A stretch of 6,794 nucleotides of DNA, from NCBI GenBank assembly GCA_029881615.1, contig JAOUMF010000119.1, forward strand, positions 1-6,794, given 5' to 3'. This document shows, in pieces, positions 1-5,685 of the stretch (position 1 is its first letter; the number at the start of each line of letters is the position of its first letter). The position numbers were made by a program, and so were the translations under genes. The notes beneath the pieces were generated by a model. It was not told where the DNA came from. It was given only the letters and a program-made list of their open reading frames with translations, and did not search any database. This stretch comes from Alphaproteobacteria bacterium (lineage in GTDB: Bacteria; Pseudomonadota; Alphaproteobacteria; UBA8366; JADFVY01).

Positions 1-2
1 GT

Positions 3-128
3 GAATATGTGGGACGGATCTTTACCGAAGTGAAACAGCGGCCGCTTTATCTGGTCGAGTCCATTTCCGGCATCGAACCCGGGGCCGGCGGGAGATCGCA
101 ACAACCCACCGTCGAAATGCATGAATAA
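3..128 (+). CDS. Polyprenol-phosphate glycosyltransferase (GT2, DPM1/GtrB-like), C-terminal end only
   Basis: Only the last 41 codons are present; the gene begins before the window. The frame opens with EYVGRIFTEVKQRPLYLVE, which is the characteristic C-terminal end of bacterial GT2 enzymes of the dolichol/undecaprenol-phosphate sugar synthase type (a GEYVGRIYxEVKxRPxY-like motif after the last membrane helices). Such enzymes move a sugar from a nucleotide donor onto polyprenyl phosphate at the cytoplasmic membrane. The final part (to TAA at 126-128) is polar and variable. The stop overlaps the start of the GtrA-like gene by 8 nt, so the two are almost certainly co-transcribed and translationally coupled, which fits the common GtrB-GtrA pairing. 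The assignment rests on a short tail and on context; donor sugar and acceptor cannot be told. Confidence 0.75.
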   Translation, partial: EYVGRIFTEVKQRPLYLVESISGIEPGAGGRSQQPTVEMHE

Positions 129-543
129 ACAGCCACTGGCCGAAGGGCGTTGGCGGTTGTTGCTGGCTCAGGCGTTGAAATTCGGAACCGTCGGCGGTTT
201 GGCGACCGCAGTTCATCTGACGCTTTTTGTCATTTGTATCGAACTGGCAGGAATGCAGCCTTTCTGGGCTAATTTCCCTGCGTTCGCCCTGGCCGTCGTC
301 GTTGGTTTTACCGGTCATTTCCTGTGGACTTTTCAGCGACGGGACCAGGATGGGGCGAATTCCTGGACACCCGCATTCGTCAAGTTCGCGGTAACGGCCG
401 CGCTGGGTCTGTTACTGAATTCGCTGATCGTCTATGGCGTGGTGGATACGTTGGGCCTGGGCTATGGATACGCGGCAGCCCTTATGGCCACGCTTACTCC
501 CGCCGCCGTTTTTATTGTCAGTAAGTTCTGGGCGTTCGCGTAA
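121..543 (+). CDS. GtrA-like membrane protein (putative polyprenyl-linked sugar flippase)
   Basis: A 140-residue protein with four predicted transmembrane helices at about residues 19-40, 50-71, 85-108 and 115-135 and short polar links, the size and layout of the GtrA/DPMS family. The motif LKFGTVGGLATAVHL at 19-33, the GFTGHFLWTF stretch at 62-71 and the SKFWAF end at 134-139 are typical. GtrA proteins are thought to flip or assist transfer of undecaprenyl-phosphate-linked sugars made by the partner GT2. The ATG at 121 lies within the last codons of the upstream glycosyltransferase (8-nt overlap), supporting this start and coupling. The downstream neighbour is convergent with only 12 nt between stops. 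Family is clear; the sugar carried and the modified polymer are unknown. Confidence 0.88.
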   Translation: MNKQPLAEGRWRLLLAQALKFGTVGGLATAVHLTLFVICIELAGMQPFWANFPAFALAVVVGFTGHFLWTFQRRDQDGANSWTPAFVKFAVTAALGLLLNSLIVYGVVDTLGLGYGYAAALMATLTPAAVFIVSKFWAFA

Positions 544-549
544 ACGCGA
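536..549. other. Small inverted repeat at the convergent gene ends
   Basis: TCGCGT and ACGCGA flank two bases, covering the stop of the GtrA-like gene and reaching into the 12-nt gap before the end of the opposing methyltransferase gene. As RNA it would form a five-pair stem with a four-base loop. There is no T-run on either side, so it is at best a weak terminator or just a GC-rich coincidence. No other terminator for either convergent unit is visible here. Confidence 0.25.
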
Positions 550-555
550 CAGTCC

Positions 556-1278
556 CTATTTGCGCCGGGCCAGGCAGAATATGCTCAGGCCTGCGATCTT
601 GTTGAAGCGAAACAGGGTTACGCGCTCTATATCCTGAAGCAGGGTAAGTGCCCAATTGAGTAGCGCCGGCGCCTTGCGCAGATCGCTTTTCGGCGCGGGG
701 CCCTGCCTTTTCAGCCGCCAGGCGGCGTAAAGTCTGATCGCCGCCGCGGCGGGAAATAGCAAACCGAAGAAATAGCGGCTGCGCACGACCGTCAGGCCTG
801 CTTTTTGAACCACATCCTCGATCTGGCGTCTGGTATAGCGCCGCCTGTGCTCGAGGAAGATGTCATGCCCGGACCACAGAAACTGGAAGGCCGGCACGGA
901 TATAAGAACCCATCCGTCGGGTGGCAGGGTCTCGCTATATTGACGGAGCAACCCGACGTCATCGTCCACATGTTCCAGAACATCCATCATCACGACCAGA
1001 TTCTGCGTCGGCTGATCGACCTGGCGAACGAATGATATCTCTCTGCCGTTGTGGGATTCGGTGCGTTCTTCTTCATAGGCGGGGTCGACGCAGGTCGCCC
1101 GCTCGCAAACCCCCGCATCGAGCAACTGGCGGGAAAAAATTCCCGAGCCCGCCCCGACATCCAGTAGCGAGGCACCTCGAACATGTCGCAGGAAAGAAAG
1201 GAGCGCGCGCCCTTTGGAGACATAATACCAATGCCGCGCGAGCTCGGGCCCGAGAATGTCTTCTTCCTTAACGTCCAT
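556..1278 (-). CDS. Class I SAM-dependent methyltransferase with hydrophobic C-terminal segment
   Basis: A 240-residue protein. The SAM-binding motif I is LLDVGAGSGIFS at residues 38-49, an acidic residue ends the second strand (CVDP, D65), and VVMMDVLEHVDDD at 95-107 is the usual motif IV region of UbiE/Methyltransf_11/23-type enzymes. The block SVPAFQFLWSGHD...HRRRYTR (127-150) is shared by a subgroup often found beside lipid-linked sugar glycosyltransferases. Residues 169-188 are hydrophobic, followed by a basic stretch, suggesting membrane contact rather than a full span. Start ATG at 1278 has a GGAG-like sequence a few bases upstream. It lies 70 nt after the TPR gene on the same strand and converges on the GT2-GtrA pair. 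A role in modifying an envelope lipid or sugar is inferred from neighbours; the substrate is unknown. Confidence 0.85.
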   Translation of the reverse strand: MDVKEEDILGPELARHWYYVSKGRALLSFLRHVRGASLLDVGAGSGIFSRQLLDAGVCERATCVDPAYEEERTESHNGREISFVRQVDQPTQNLVVMMDVLEHVDDDVGLLRQYSETLPPDGWVLISVPAFQFLWSGHDIFLEHRRRYTRRQIEDVVQKAGLTVVRSRYFFGLLFPAAAAIRLYAAWRLKRQGPAPKSDLRKAPALLNWALTLLQDIERVTLFRFNKIAGLSIFCLARRK

Positions 1279-1348
1279 GGGCTCCGTGGCTTTCTGGCAA
1301 TATTACAGGCAATCTGGCACAGGCAGGATATCTCCGCAACCGTTGGCG

Positions 1349-2236
1349 TCAGCTAATTGCCGCGTGGATTCCGTCGGCCCTGGCGTCCATCTCGGCGGCG
1401 CGGCCGTCCTCGCCGGCATTGCGCAGGACCTTGGCAAAATTCAACAGGGTAGGGATCAGTTCGGGGTGGTCGGCGCCAAGGCGCGATTCCCTGATTTCCA
1501 GGGCGCGGTCGATCAGCCTTATGGCGTCGGCGTTATTGCCCTGGGCCTGAAAGATCGAGGCCATCCGGCCCAGCGTCGTCGCGATATAGGGATGGTCCGC
1601 CTCGAGGGATTTTTCCTGAAGTTGCAGGGCTCGTTTATAGGCGTCGATCGCCTCGTCATACCGGCCCTTGTCGTCCAGCATCCCGGCCAGGTTGATCAGC
1701 ACGTCGGCATGTTCCGGGCGCGCCTCGTTCGAGGTCTTGGTCATGATATCCAGGGCGCGCCGATACAGGTTTTCGGCTTTCTCATAGTTGCTGCCGTCGT
1801 GATAGACGATCGCCAGATTGTTGATCGTCGCCGCCAGATCGGGATTGTCCATGCCCAGCGCTTTTTCCTGAATCTCGATGGCGCGCTCAAACAGCGGGAT
1901 GGCCTCTTCCACCCGTTCGGTGGCGCGATATAGCTCGGCGATGCCGTTCAGCAGACTGGCTACTTCCGGGCTTTCGCTTCCATAAGCGCCTTCCATTATC
2001 TCCAGCGCTCGCGTGTAGAGCGGCAACGCAGCTTCGTATTCGCCATAGGCATCATAGAGCGCGGCCAGACTGTTCAGCGACATGCCCATTTGCGGGCTGT
2101 CCGGAGCAGCCTCTTCCGCGGCCTTCACCGCGGCTGTGAGTTCCGCTTCGGCATCGATATCGTTGCCGGAATCCAGCGCGGCCTGCGCGGCGTTCATGTG
2201 GGATTCCCAGTTTTTCATCTTTTCATTCGCGGTCAT
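1349..2236 (-). CDS. Tetratricopeptide repeat protein (kinesin-light-chain type, 42-residue period)
   Basis: A 295-residue soluble protein made almost entirely of TPRs. Repeats with a 42-residue spacing begin near residues 52, 94, 136, 178 and 220, each of the pattern LNxLAxLYxxxGxYExAxPLYxRALEIxEKxLGxxHP, with a degenerate unit at about 10-47 and a partial one from 262. This long-period form is that of kinesin light chain and TPR_10/TPR_12 proteins; it forms a superhelical peptide-binding scaffold. No signal peptide or membrane helix is seen. The frame stays open upstream to 2365, but I chose MTANEKM at 2236 because GAGGAGA lies 9 nt upstream and the extension is proline- and arginine-rich without repeat character. 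The methyltransferase follows 70 nt downstream, so the two may share a transcript. The binding partner cannot be inferred. Confidence 0.85.
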   Translation of the reverse strand: MTANEKMKNWESHMNAAQAALDSGNDIDAEAELTAAVKAAEEAAPDSPQMGMSLNSLAALYDAYGEYEAALPLYTRALEIMEGAYGSESPEVASLLNGIAELYRATERVEEAIPLFERAIEIQEKALGMDNPDLAATINNLAIVYHDGSNYEKAENLYRRALDIMTKTSNEARPEHADVLINLAGMLDDKGRYDEAIDAYKRALQLQEKSLEADHPYIATTLGRMASIFQAQGNNADAIRLIDRALEIRESRLGADHPELIPTLLNFAKVLRNAGEDGRAAEMDARADGIHAAIS

Positions 2237-2245
2237 GCTCAAAAA

Positions 2246-2252
2246 TCTCCTC
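2246..2252 (-). promoter_or_regulatory. Ribosome binding site deciding the TPR gene start
   Basis: GAGGAGA on the minus strand ends 9 nt before the ATG at 2236. It is the only good Shine-Dalgarno match in front of any candidate start of this frame (others at 2365 and near 2260), so it sets the start. Confidence 0.7.
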
Positions 2253-2254
2253 GC

Positions 2255-2269
2255 CCGCATCATATGCGG
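2255..2269. promoter_or_regulatory. Short inverted repeat just upstream of the TPR gene
   Basis: CCGCAT and ATGCGG flank three bases, with CATATG in the centre. On the minus strand it includes TATGAT, a possible -10 element, but no -35 box lies at proper spacing (TTTACT is 20 nt away, TTTCCC 15 nt). It could be an operator or a leader hairpin next to the ribosome binding site; evidence is only the symmetry and position. Confidence 0.3.
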
Positions 2270-2319
2270 CAATTGTGACGGGAAAGTAAACGCGGCGGGT
2301 ATTCGCGCGGTAATTTTTA

Positions 2320-2345
2320 CCACTGGCCGCGGAGGCGGCCAGTGG
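2320..2345. other. Perfect 11-bp hairpin in the divergent spacer
   Basis: The arms CCACTGGCCGC (2320-2330) and GCGGCCAGTGG (2335-2345) are exact reverse complements around the loop GGAG. It is the strongest hairpin in the window. There is no T-run after it in either direction: on the minus strand TAAAAATTA follows, on the plus strand GCTAGCATATT. So it is not a textbook intrinsic terminator. It lies between the divergent TPR gene and the metE-like relic/fetA side, and could be a terminator working with Rho, a transcript-protecting stem or a protein-binding site. Confidence 0.6.
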
Positions 2346-2386
2346 GCTAGCATATTCGCGGGCAATGGACATGGGAGACGGGTTCA

Positions 2387-2605
2387 GTGCAGTTGACGAC
2401 AACGACGATCGGGGACTTCCCGAAACCCGATTTTGTACCGATTCCCGACTGTCTTCAGGTCACCGCTAACGAAGCGTTCGACGTGGAATTTTTGGCTCCG
2501 GCGGAGGCCCGTGGCATCCATATCCAGATCGACCTGACTGATATTTTTTGTTTCGCCGCTGCGTTTCAAAGTTGCGCCGGCGATTTATGGCGTGGCCGCG
2601 CATGA
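2387..2605 (+). pseudogene. Relic resembling the start of a cobalamin-independent methionine synthase (MetE-II-like), or a 72-codon small ORF
   Basis: An open frame from GTG 2387 (GGGAG 9 nt upstream) to TGA 2605. Its first 22 codons read TTTTIGDFPKPDFVPIPDC after MQL, strongly like the N-terminal TTxIGxxPKPDYVP motif of MetE-II/COG0620 methionine synthase-like proteins. From about residue 23 the likeness stops and the rest is low in recognisable character, so a gene start fused to unrelated or scrambled sequence is the likeliest reading. The stop overlaps the chosen fetA start as ATGA, so translation of this frame could feed fetA, which lacks a good Shine-Dalgarno of its own. The assignment depends on about 18 residues recalled from the family, not on a search. 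The opposite strand frame over the same DNA shows nothing I recognise. Confidence 0.35.
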
Positions 2606-3225
2606 CTTCTGACGGCGGCCCACTGCTGACCGTTCGCGGCCTGACCCGGGCCGGCATAGATATTCCCGATTTCGATCTGGCGGCGGGCGAGGCGATGGCC
2701 GTGCTGGGACCGTCCGGTTCCGGCAAGAGCCTGTTTTTGCGCGCGCTGGCCGATCTGGACGAAAACGAGGGCGACATCCAGCTGGGCCGCGAGGCGCGCG
2801 ATGCCATGGGCGCGCCCGACTGGCGGCGGCGGGTGACCTATGTGGCCGCCGAGTCCGGTTGGTGGGCGGAGACCGTGGCGCCGCATTATGCCGACTGGAA
2901 CGCCGCCGCGCCGCTGGCAACGAGGCTGGGCCTGACCCGGGAAACCGGTGACTGGCAGATCTCGCGCCTGTCGACCGGCGAGCGCCAGCGTCTCGCTTTG
3001 GTGCGCGCGCTGATCCAGATGCCCGACGTGCTGCTGCTCGATGAGCCTACCTCCGGGCTGGACGGGGAAACCGAACAGGCCGTGGAGGAAATTCTGGTCG
3101 AGCGGCTGGCCGGTGGCGCGGCGATCCTGTTTTCCACCCATGACGAGGACCAGGCCAGCCGGCTCGCCAAACGCTGCCTGCGCTTCGCGGGCGGCGGCAA
3201 GGCGGAGATCGTATCATGCCGCTGA
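2602..3225 (+). CDS. fetA: FetA/YbbL-like ABC transporter ATP-binding protein
   Basis: A 207-residue nucleotide-binding subunit. Walker A is GPSGSGKS at residues 36-43, the signature is LSTGERQR at 123-130 (T instead of the common second-position G), Walker B is VLLLDEP at 143-149, the D-loop SGLD at 151-154 and the H-loop STHDED at 178-183. Where E. coli FetA has the Q-loop (YCAQ) this protein has YVAAES at 80-85, so the usual glutamine is replaced by alanine. Size and the FetB-like partner point to the FetAB family, in E. coli linked to iron export and oxidative-stress resistance. ATG 2602 was chosen because the family similarity (PLLTVRGL) begins just after it and it forms an ATGA overlap with the upstream frame; ATG 2587 is an alternative. 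It overlaps fetB by 10 nt. The metal substrate is inferred from family only. Confidence 0.85.
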   Translation: MTSDGGPLLTVRGLTRAGIDIPDFDLAAGEAMAVLGPSGSGKSLFLRALADLDENEGDIQLGREARDAMGAPDWRRRVTYVAAESGWWAETVAPHYADWNAAAPLATRLGLTRETGDWQISRLSTGERQRLALVRALIQMPDVLLLDEPTSGLDGETEQAVEEILVERLAGGAAILFSTHDEDQASRLAKRCLRFAGGGKAEIVSCR

Positions 3226-4019
3226 TCACGCTTGATTACTGGGACATTGCCATTGCCGCCCTGCTGTTGCTGGTCAATGCCGGGCTGTCGATCTGGATGC
3301 AGCTGGGGCTGGCGCGCGACACGCTGATCGCGGCGGCGCGCATGGTGGTGCAGCTTGGGCTGATCGGGCTGGTGCTGAAGCTGCTGTTTGCCACGGTCTC
3401 GCCATGGCTTACCGCGCTGTTCGCGCTGGCCATGGTGCTGTTTGCCGGGCGCGAGGCGATGGCGCGGCAGGAACGTCGTCTCGCCGGTTGGTGGGGCTAC
3501 GGCGTCGGCACCACGGCGATGCTGGCGGCCGCGGCCATCGTCACAATCTTCGCGCTCACCACGCAGGTCCAGCCCGACCCCTGGTACAATCCCCGTTACG
3601 CCATCCCGATGCTGGGCATGATCCTGGGCAACACCATGACCGGGGTGGCGCTGGGCTTGCATACCCTGACATCCACGGCGGTGCGCGAGAAGGCGGCGAT
3701 TGAGGCGCGGCTCGCGCTGGGCCATCCGCGCAAGGCGGCGCTGCGCCATGTGGCGGCCGGCGCGCTGCGCACCGCCCTGATGCCGATCGTCAATGCCATG
3801 GCGGCGACCGGCCTTGTGGCGCTTCCCGGCATGATGACCGGCCAGATCCTGTCGGGCGTCGACCCGGTGGAAGCGGTGAAATACCAGACCCTGATCATGT
3901 TCCTGATCGCCGGCGGCACCGGGTTTGGCGCGCTGACAGCCGTGCTGGCCGGCGCCTGGCGCATTACCGACAAGCGGCACCGGTTGCGGCTGGACCGGCT
4001 GGCGGCGAAGAGGGGGTGA
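3216..4019 (+). CDS. fetB: FetB/YbbM-like ABC transporter permease (UPF0014 family)
   Basis: A 267-residue integral membrane protein with hydrophobic segments at about 9-28, 36-58, 62-80, 96-115, 129-148, 189-208 and 225-247. Family landmarks are RMVVQLGLIG at 42-51, IPMLGMILGNTM at 130-141, the cytoplasmic coupling region LALGHPRKAALRH at 166-178, and GLVALPGMMTGQILSGVDP at 199-217. With the ATPase just upstream (10-nt overlap, GGAG 8 nt before the ATG) it forms a complete exporter. In E. coli FetAB exports iron; the same role here is an inference. The last 88 or so codons are present a second time at 5388-5663, 94.5% identical, but the final residues differ (AAKRG here, AAKNTR there), so this gene may be a recombinant carrying an incoming 3' end. 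Length is normal for the family, so it is probably functional. Confidence 0.9.
   Translation: MPLITLDYWDIAIAALLLLVNAGLSIWMQLGLARDTLIAAARMVVQLGLIGLVLKLLFATVSPWLTALFALAMVLFAGREAMARQERRLAGWWGYGVGTTAMLAAAAIVTIFALTTQVQPDPWYNPRYAIPMLGMILGNTMTGVALGLHTLTSTAVREKAAIEARLALGHPRKAALRHVAAGALRTALMPIVNAMAATGLVALPGMMTGQILSGVDPVEAVKYQTLIMFLIAGGTGFGALTAVLAGAWRITDKRHRLRLDRLAAKRG
3754..4009 (+). repeat. Direct repeat, copy 1 (3' end of intact fetB)
   Basis: 256 bp matching 5395-5650 without gaps, at a constant offset of 1641 bp. I counted 14 mismatches (about 94.5% identity). Similarity stops abruptly at the end, nine bases before the fetB stop; the sequence beyond (4010 onward) is unrelated to what follows copy 2. 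Confidence 0.95.
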
Positions 4020-4231
4020 AGGCAGAGCTGCCACGTCGCGAGGAACGAGCCCATGCGTTAGGGTTTTCTGAGGGTTTCAGGAGGGGCTCAGGCGGGAATT
4101 TTTTAATGAGTATGTGTCCTCAGGGTTCAAAACCTGCTGCATTTTTTATAAAATTTGGCATAATCCGAATTGTTTGGCGCGTTATCGGCACTGGCTGGGG
4201 ACTCCCCCCCTTACTTAAGGAACCGTGGATC
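4020..4231 (+). other. AT-richer spacer between fetB and the protease gene
   Basis: 212 nt without a supportable gene, although the protease frame stays open through it from 4016. The stretch 4095-4175 is markedly more AT-rich than the genes around it. AGGGTTTTC, AGGGTTTC and AGGGTTC recur at 4060, 4071 and 4122. CAGGGTT and AACCTG (4121-4136) can pair with one bulged base, followed after five bases by T6 at 4142-4147, a possible weak terminator for fetAB. CATAAT at 4159-4164 is a -10-like sequence but has no good -35. The spacer begins exactly where the two fetB copies stop matching, so it probably came with the protease segment. Confidence 0.5.
4217..4222 (+). promoter_or_regulatory. Ribosome binding site deciding the protease start
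   Basis: AAGGAA with 9 nt to the ATG at 4232. It marks the start directly before the signal peptide and argues against the longer open frame that begins at 4016. Confidence 0.7.
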
Positions 4232-5326
4232 ATGGGCCGCTTCAAATTCGTTCTCGTCGTGATGGCCGCGCTCGCGACATTGCATTCGCCTCTCGCCGTC
4301 GCCAGCGACGGGGAGACTGACTTCGACAACAGGTACCCGGCCGCCGCCGGTTATTTCGAATACTACGTGGTCCTTACCGGCGACGTGCCGGAGGTACAGT
4401 TCGCCGAGCTTTCCTGCTCGGGCTCCCTCGTCTCCGACAAGGTGATCATGACCGCGGCCCACTGTACCTCGTGGAACTATGTCCAGGAAATCGGCATTAC
4501 GGGCTATTTCGACCTGGTCTGGGTAAGCTTCGATCCCGTCGCGACCGCGAACGACTTCCGCTGCTTCCTCCAGGAAGAGAATGTTCCCTACTCGGAATAC
4601 ATGACCGGCGACTACGCCTGCGATCCTTCCGCGCGCACGACGCCCCGCCCGACATTTCGCAAAGCGGCCGTCGCGGGGATGACGAACGGGGTCCCGATCG
4701 CCCACGGACTTACGCATCCCAACTTCCTGCGCCCGGATCTGACCAAGGACGGGCTTGCGGTTCAGGCCGAGGAAAACCTGCAAAACGCGGACGATCTGGG
4801 CGTCGTGATCCTGGAACAGCCGGTGACCGATATCGAGCCGCTCAAATACCGCTGGCCCGGCGAACTCGACACCTTCCCAGGCCTCAAGGGAACCCCCGTG
4901 GTCAGCGTCGGCTATGGTCTCAACTGGGCGAAGGCCTACGGGAAGCGGACAGGCGGTCTCGGCCCGCAGACAGACCTCGGCGGCGACAGCGAGAAACGCA
5001 TCGCCTTCCTCGGTCCGCTGCAAGGCGTTCACACGAATTCGCTGCTGCCGCGGCAGGACCCGAAAAAGGGAGACAACACGGTCTGCTTTGGCGATTCTGG
5101 TTCGCCGCTGTTTCTGGTCGAAGACGGCGATACGCGGCCTATCGTTTCGGGCGTGCTGTCGGGCTGGACGAACTGGTGTCAGGGCTCCAAGGACCCGTAC
5201 TACCGGATCGACCAGCAGCAGGCCGAGGACTTTCTCATGTGCGTGATCGCGAACCAGGACGACGTGAAGCGGGCATGCACCGAATGCTCGGCTGAGCAGA
5301 ATTTTGGTCTTTGCGACGGCCTGTAA
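4232..5326 (+). CDS. Secreted S1-family (chymotrypsin-fold) serine protease
   Basis: A 364-residue precursor. Residues 1-24 are a Sec signal peptide (basic start, hydrophobic VLVVMAALATL, AVA before the likely cut at 24/25). The triad is visible: H77 in TAAHC, D188 in DDLGVVIL and S289 in GDSGSP. C62-C78 and C285-C316 correspond to the conserved chymotrypsin disulfides; with C111, C130, C337, C349, C352 and C361 there are ten cysteines, fitting an oxidised, extracytoplasmic protein. The specificity position six before the active serine is T283, not Asp, so Arg/Lys preference as in trypsin is unlikely. No IVGG-type activation end is seen. It is longer than a bare S1 domain, with an insert at about 105-175 and a Cys-rich C-terminal tail (337-364). 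It sits between two copies of the fetB 3' end, suggesting acquisition. The target is unknown. Confidence 0.88.
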   Translation: MGRFKFVLVVMAALATLHSPLAVASDGETDFDNRYPAAAGYFEYYVVLTGDVPEVQFAELSCSGSLVSDKVIMTAAHCTSWNYVQEIGITGYFDLVWVSFDPVATANDFRCFLQEENVPYSEYMTGDYACDPSARTTPRPTFRKAAVAGMTNGVPIAHGLTHPNFLRPDLTKDGLAVQAEENLQNADDLGVVILEQPVTDIEPLKYRWPGELDTFPGLKGTPVVSVGYGLNWAKAYGKRTGGLGPQTDLGGDSEKRIAFLGPLQGVHTNSLLPRQDPKKGDNTVCFGDSGSPLFLVEDGDTRPIVSGVLSGWTNWCQGSKDPYYRIDQQQAEDFLMCVIANQDDVKRACTECSAEQNFGLCDGL

Positions 5327-5330
5327 TCCT

Positions 5331-5663
5331 GCTGTCGGCCGACACGATATCCGTTCGAGCCCGGTGCGCGAGTCCATAGTGCCGGGGCATGAGACGGCCG
5401 GCGCGCTGCGCACCGGCCTGATGCCGATCGTCAATGCCATGGCGGCGACCGGGCTGGTCGCCCTGCCCGGCATGATGACCGGTCAGATCCTCTCGGGCGT
5501 CGACCCGGTGGAGGCGGTGAAATACCAGACCCTGATCATGTTCCTGATCGCCGGCGGCACCGGGTTTGGCGCGCTGACGGCCGTGCTGGCCGGCGCCTGG
5601 CGCATTACCGACAAGCGCCATCGCCTGCGGCTGGACCGGCTGGCGGCGAAAAATACCCGCTGA
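5331..5663 (+). pseudogene. 5'-truncated fetB relic (C-terminal third only)
   Basis: From 5395 the frame encodes FetB residues 180-264 with one change (A187 to G) and its own end AAKNTR and TGA at 5661-5663. The first two-thirds of FetB, including most membrane helices, are absent. Upstream, a weaker in-frame likeness remains: GRHDIRSSPVRE against GLHTLTSTAVRE of FetB, including the exact 10-mer GGTGCGCGAG (5363-5372 and 3680-3689), with 42 bp (14 codons) fewer between it and the strong match. An ATG at 5304 inside the protease gene opens this frame, but no ribosome binding site or full transporter fold supports a product. Since nearly all differences from the intact copy are silent, the relic comes from a gene that was functional until recently. 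Confidence 0.85.
5395..5650 (+). repeat. Direct repeat, copy 2 (fetB relic)
   Basis: Partner of 3754-4009. Of the 14 differences, 13 are silent (12 at third positions, one TTG/CTG first-position change) and one changes Ala to Gly. There are no gaps. The copies are in direct orientation on either side of the protease gene, an arrangement through which recombination could delete the protease. Confidence 0.95.
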
Positions 5664-5685
5664 TTTGACCCCCGGAGGGTAGCAA

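Noticed and set aside
1279..1348. Short repeated TGGCAAT/AGGCAAT-like words between the TPR and methyltransferase genes
   Set aside because: Too short and irregular to call a repeat array; no hairpin or promoter pattern emerges.
2886..4034. A 382-codon minus-strand frame across fetA and fetB
   Set aside because: Rich in Gln, Arg and His with no domain character; it is the complement of the well-supported FetAB frames.
4121..4137. GGTTCAAAACC resembling a tRNA T-arm, a possible attachment-site remnant
   Set aside because: The T-stem does not pair properly at two positions and no acceptor stem, CCA or other tRNA part is present.
4016..4231. N-terminal extension of the protease frame beginning at 4016
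   Set aside because: The 72 extra codons have no family likeness and would hide the signal peptide; AAGGAA before ATG 4232 fixes the start.
5349..5376. GTTCGAGCCC followed by TCCA, like a tRNA 3' end
   Set aside because: The stem has a mismatch and a wobble pair, no acceptor partner exists, and the stretch is better explained as the degraded fetB frame.
4211..5473. A 420-codon minus-strand open frame across the protease gene
   Set aside because: Antisense shadow in GC-rich DNA; the plus strand has a signal peptide, full catalytic triad and a ribosome binding site.
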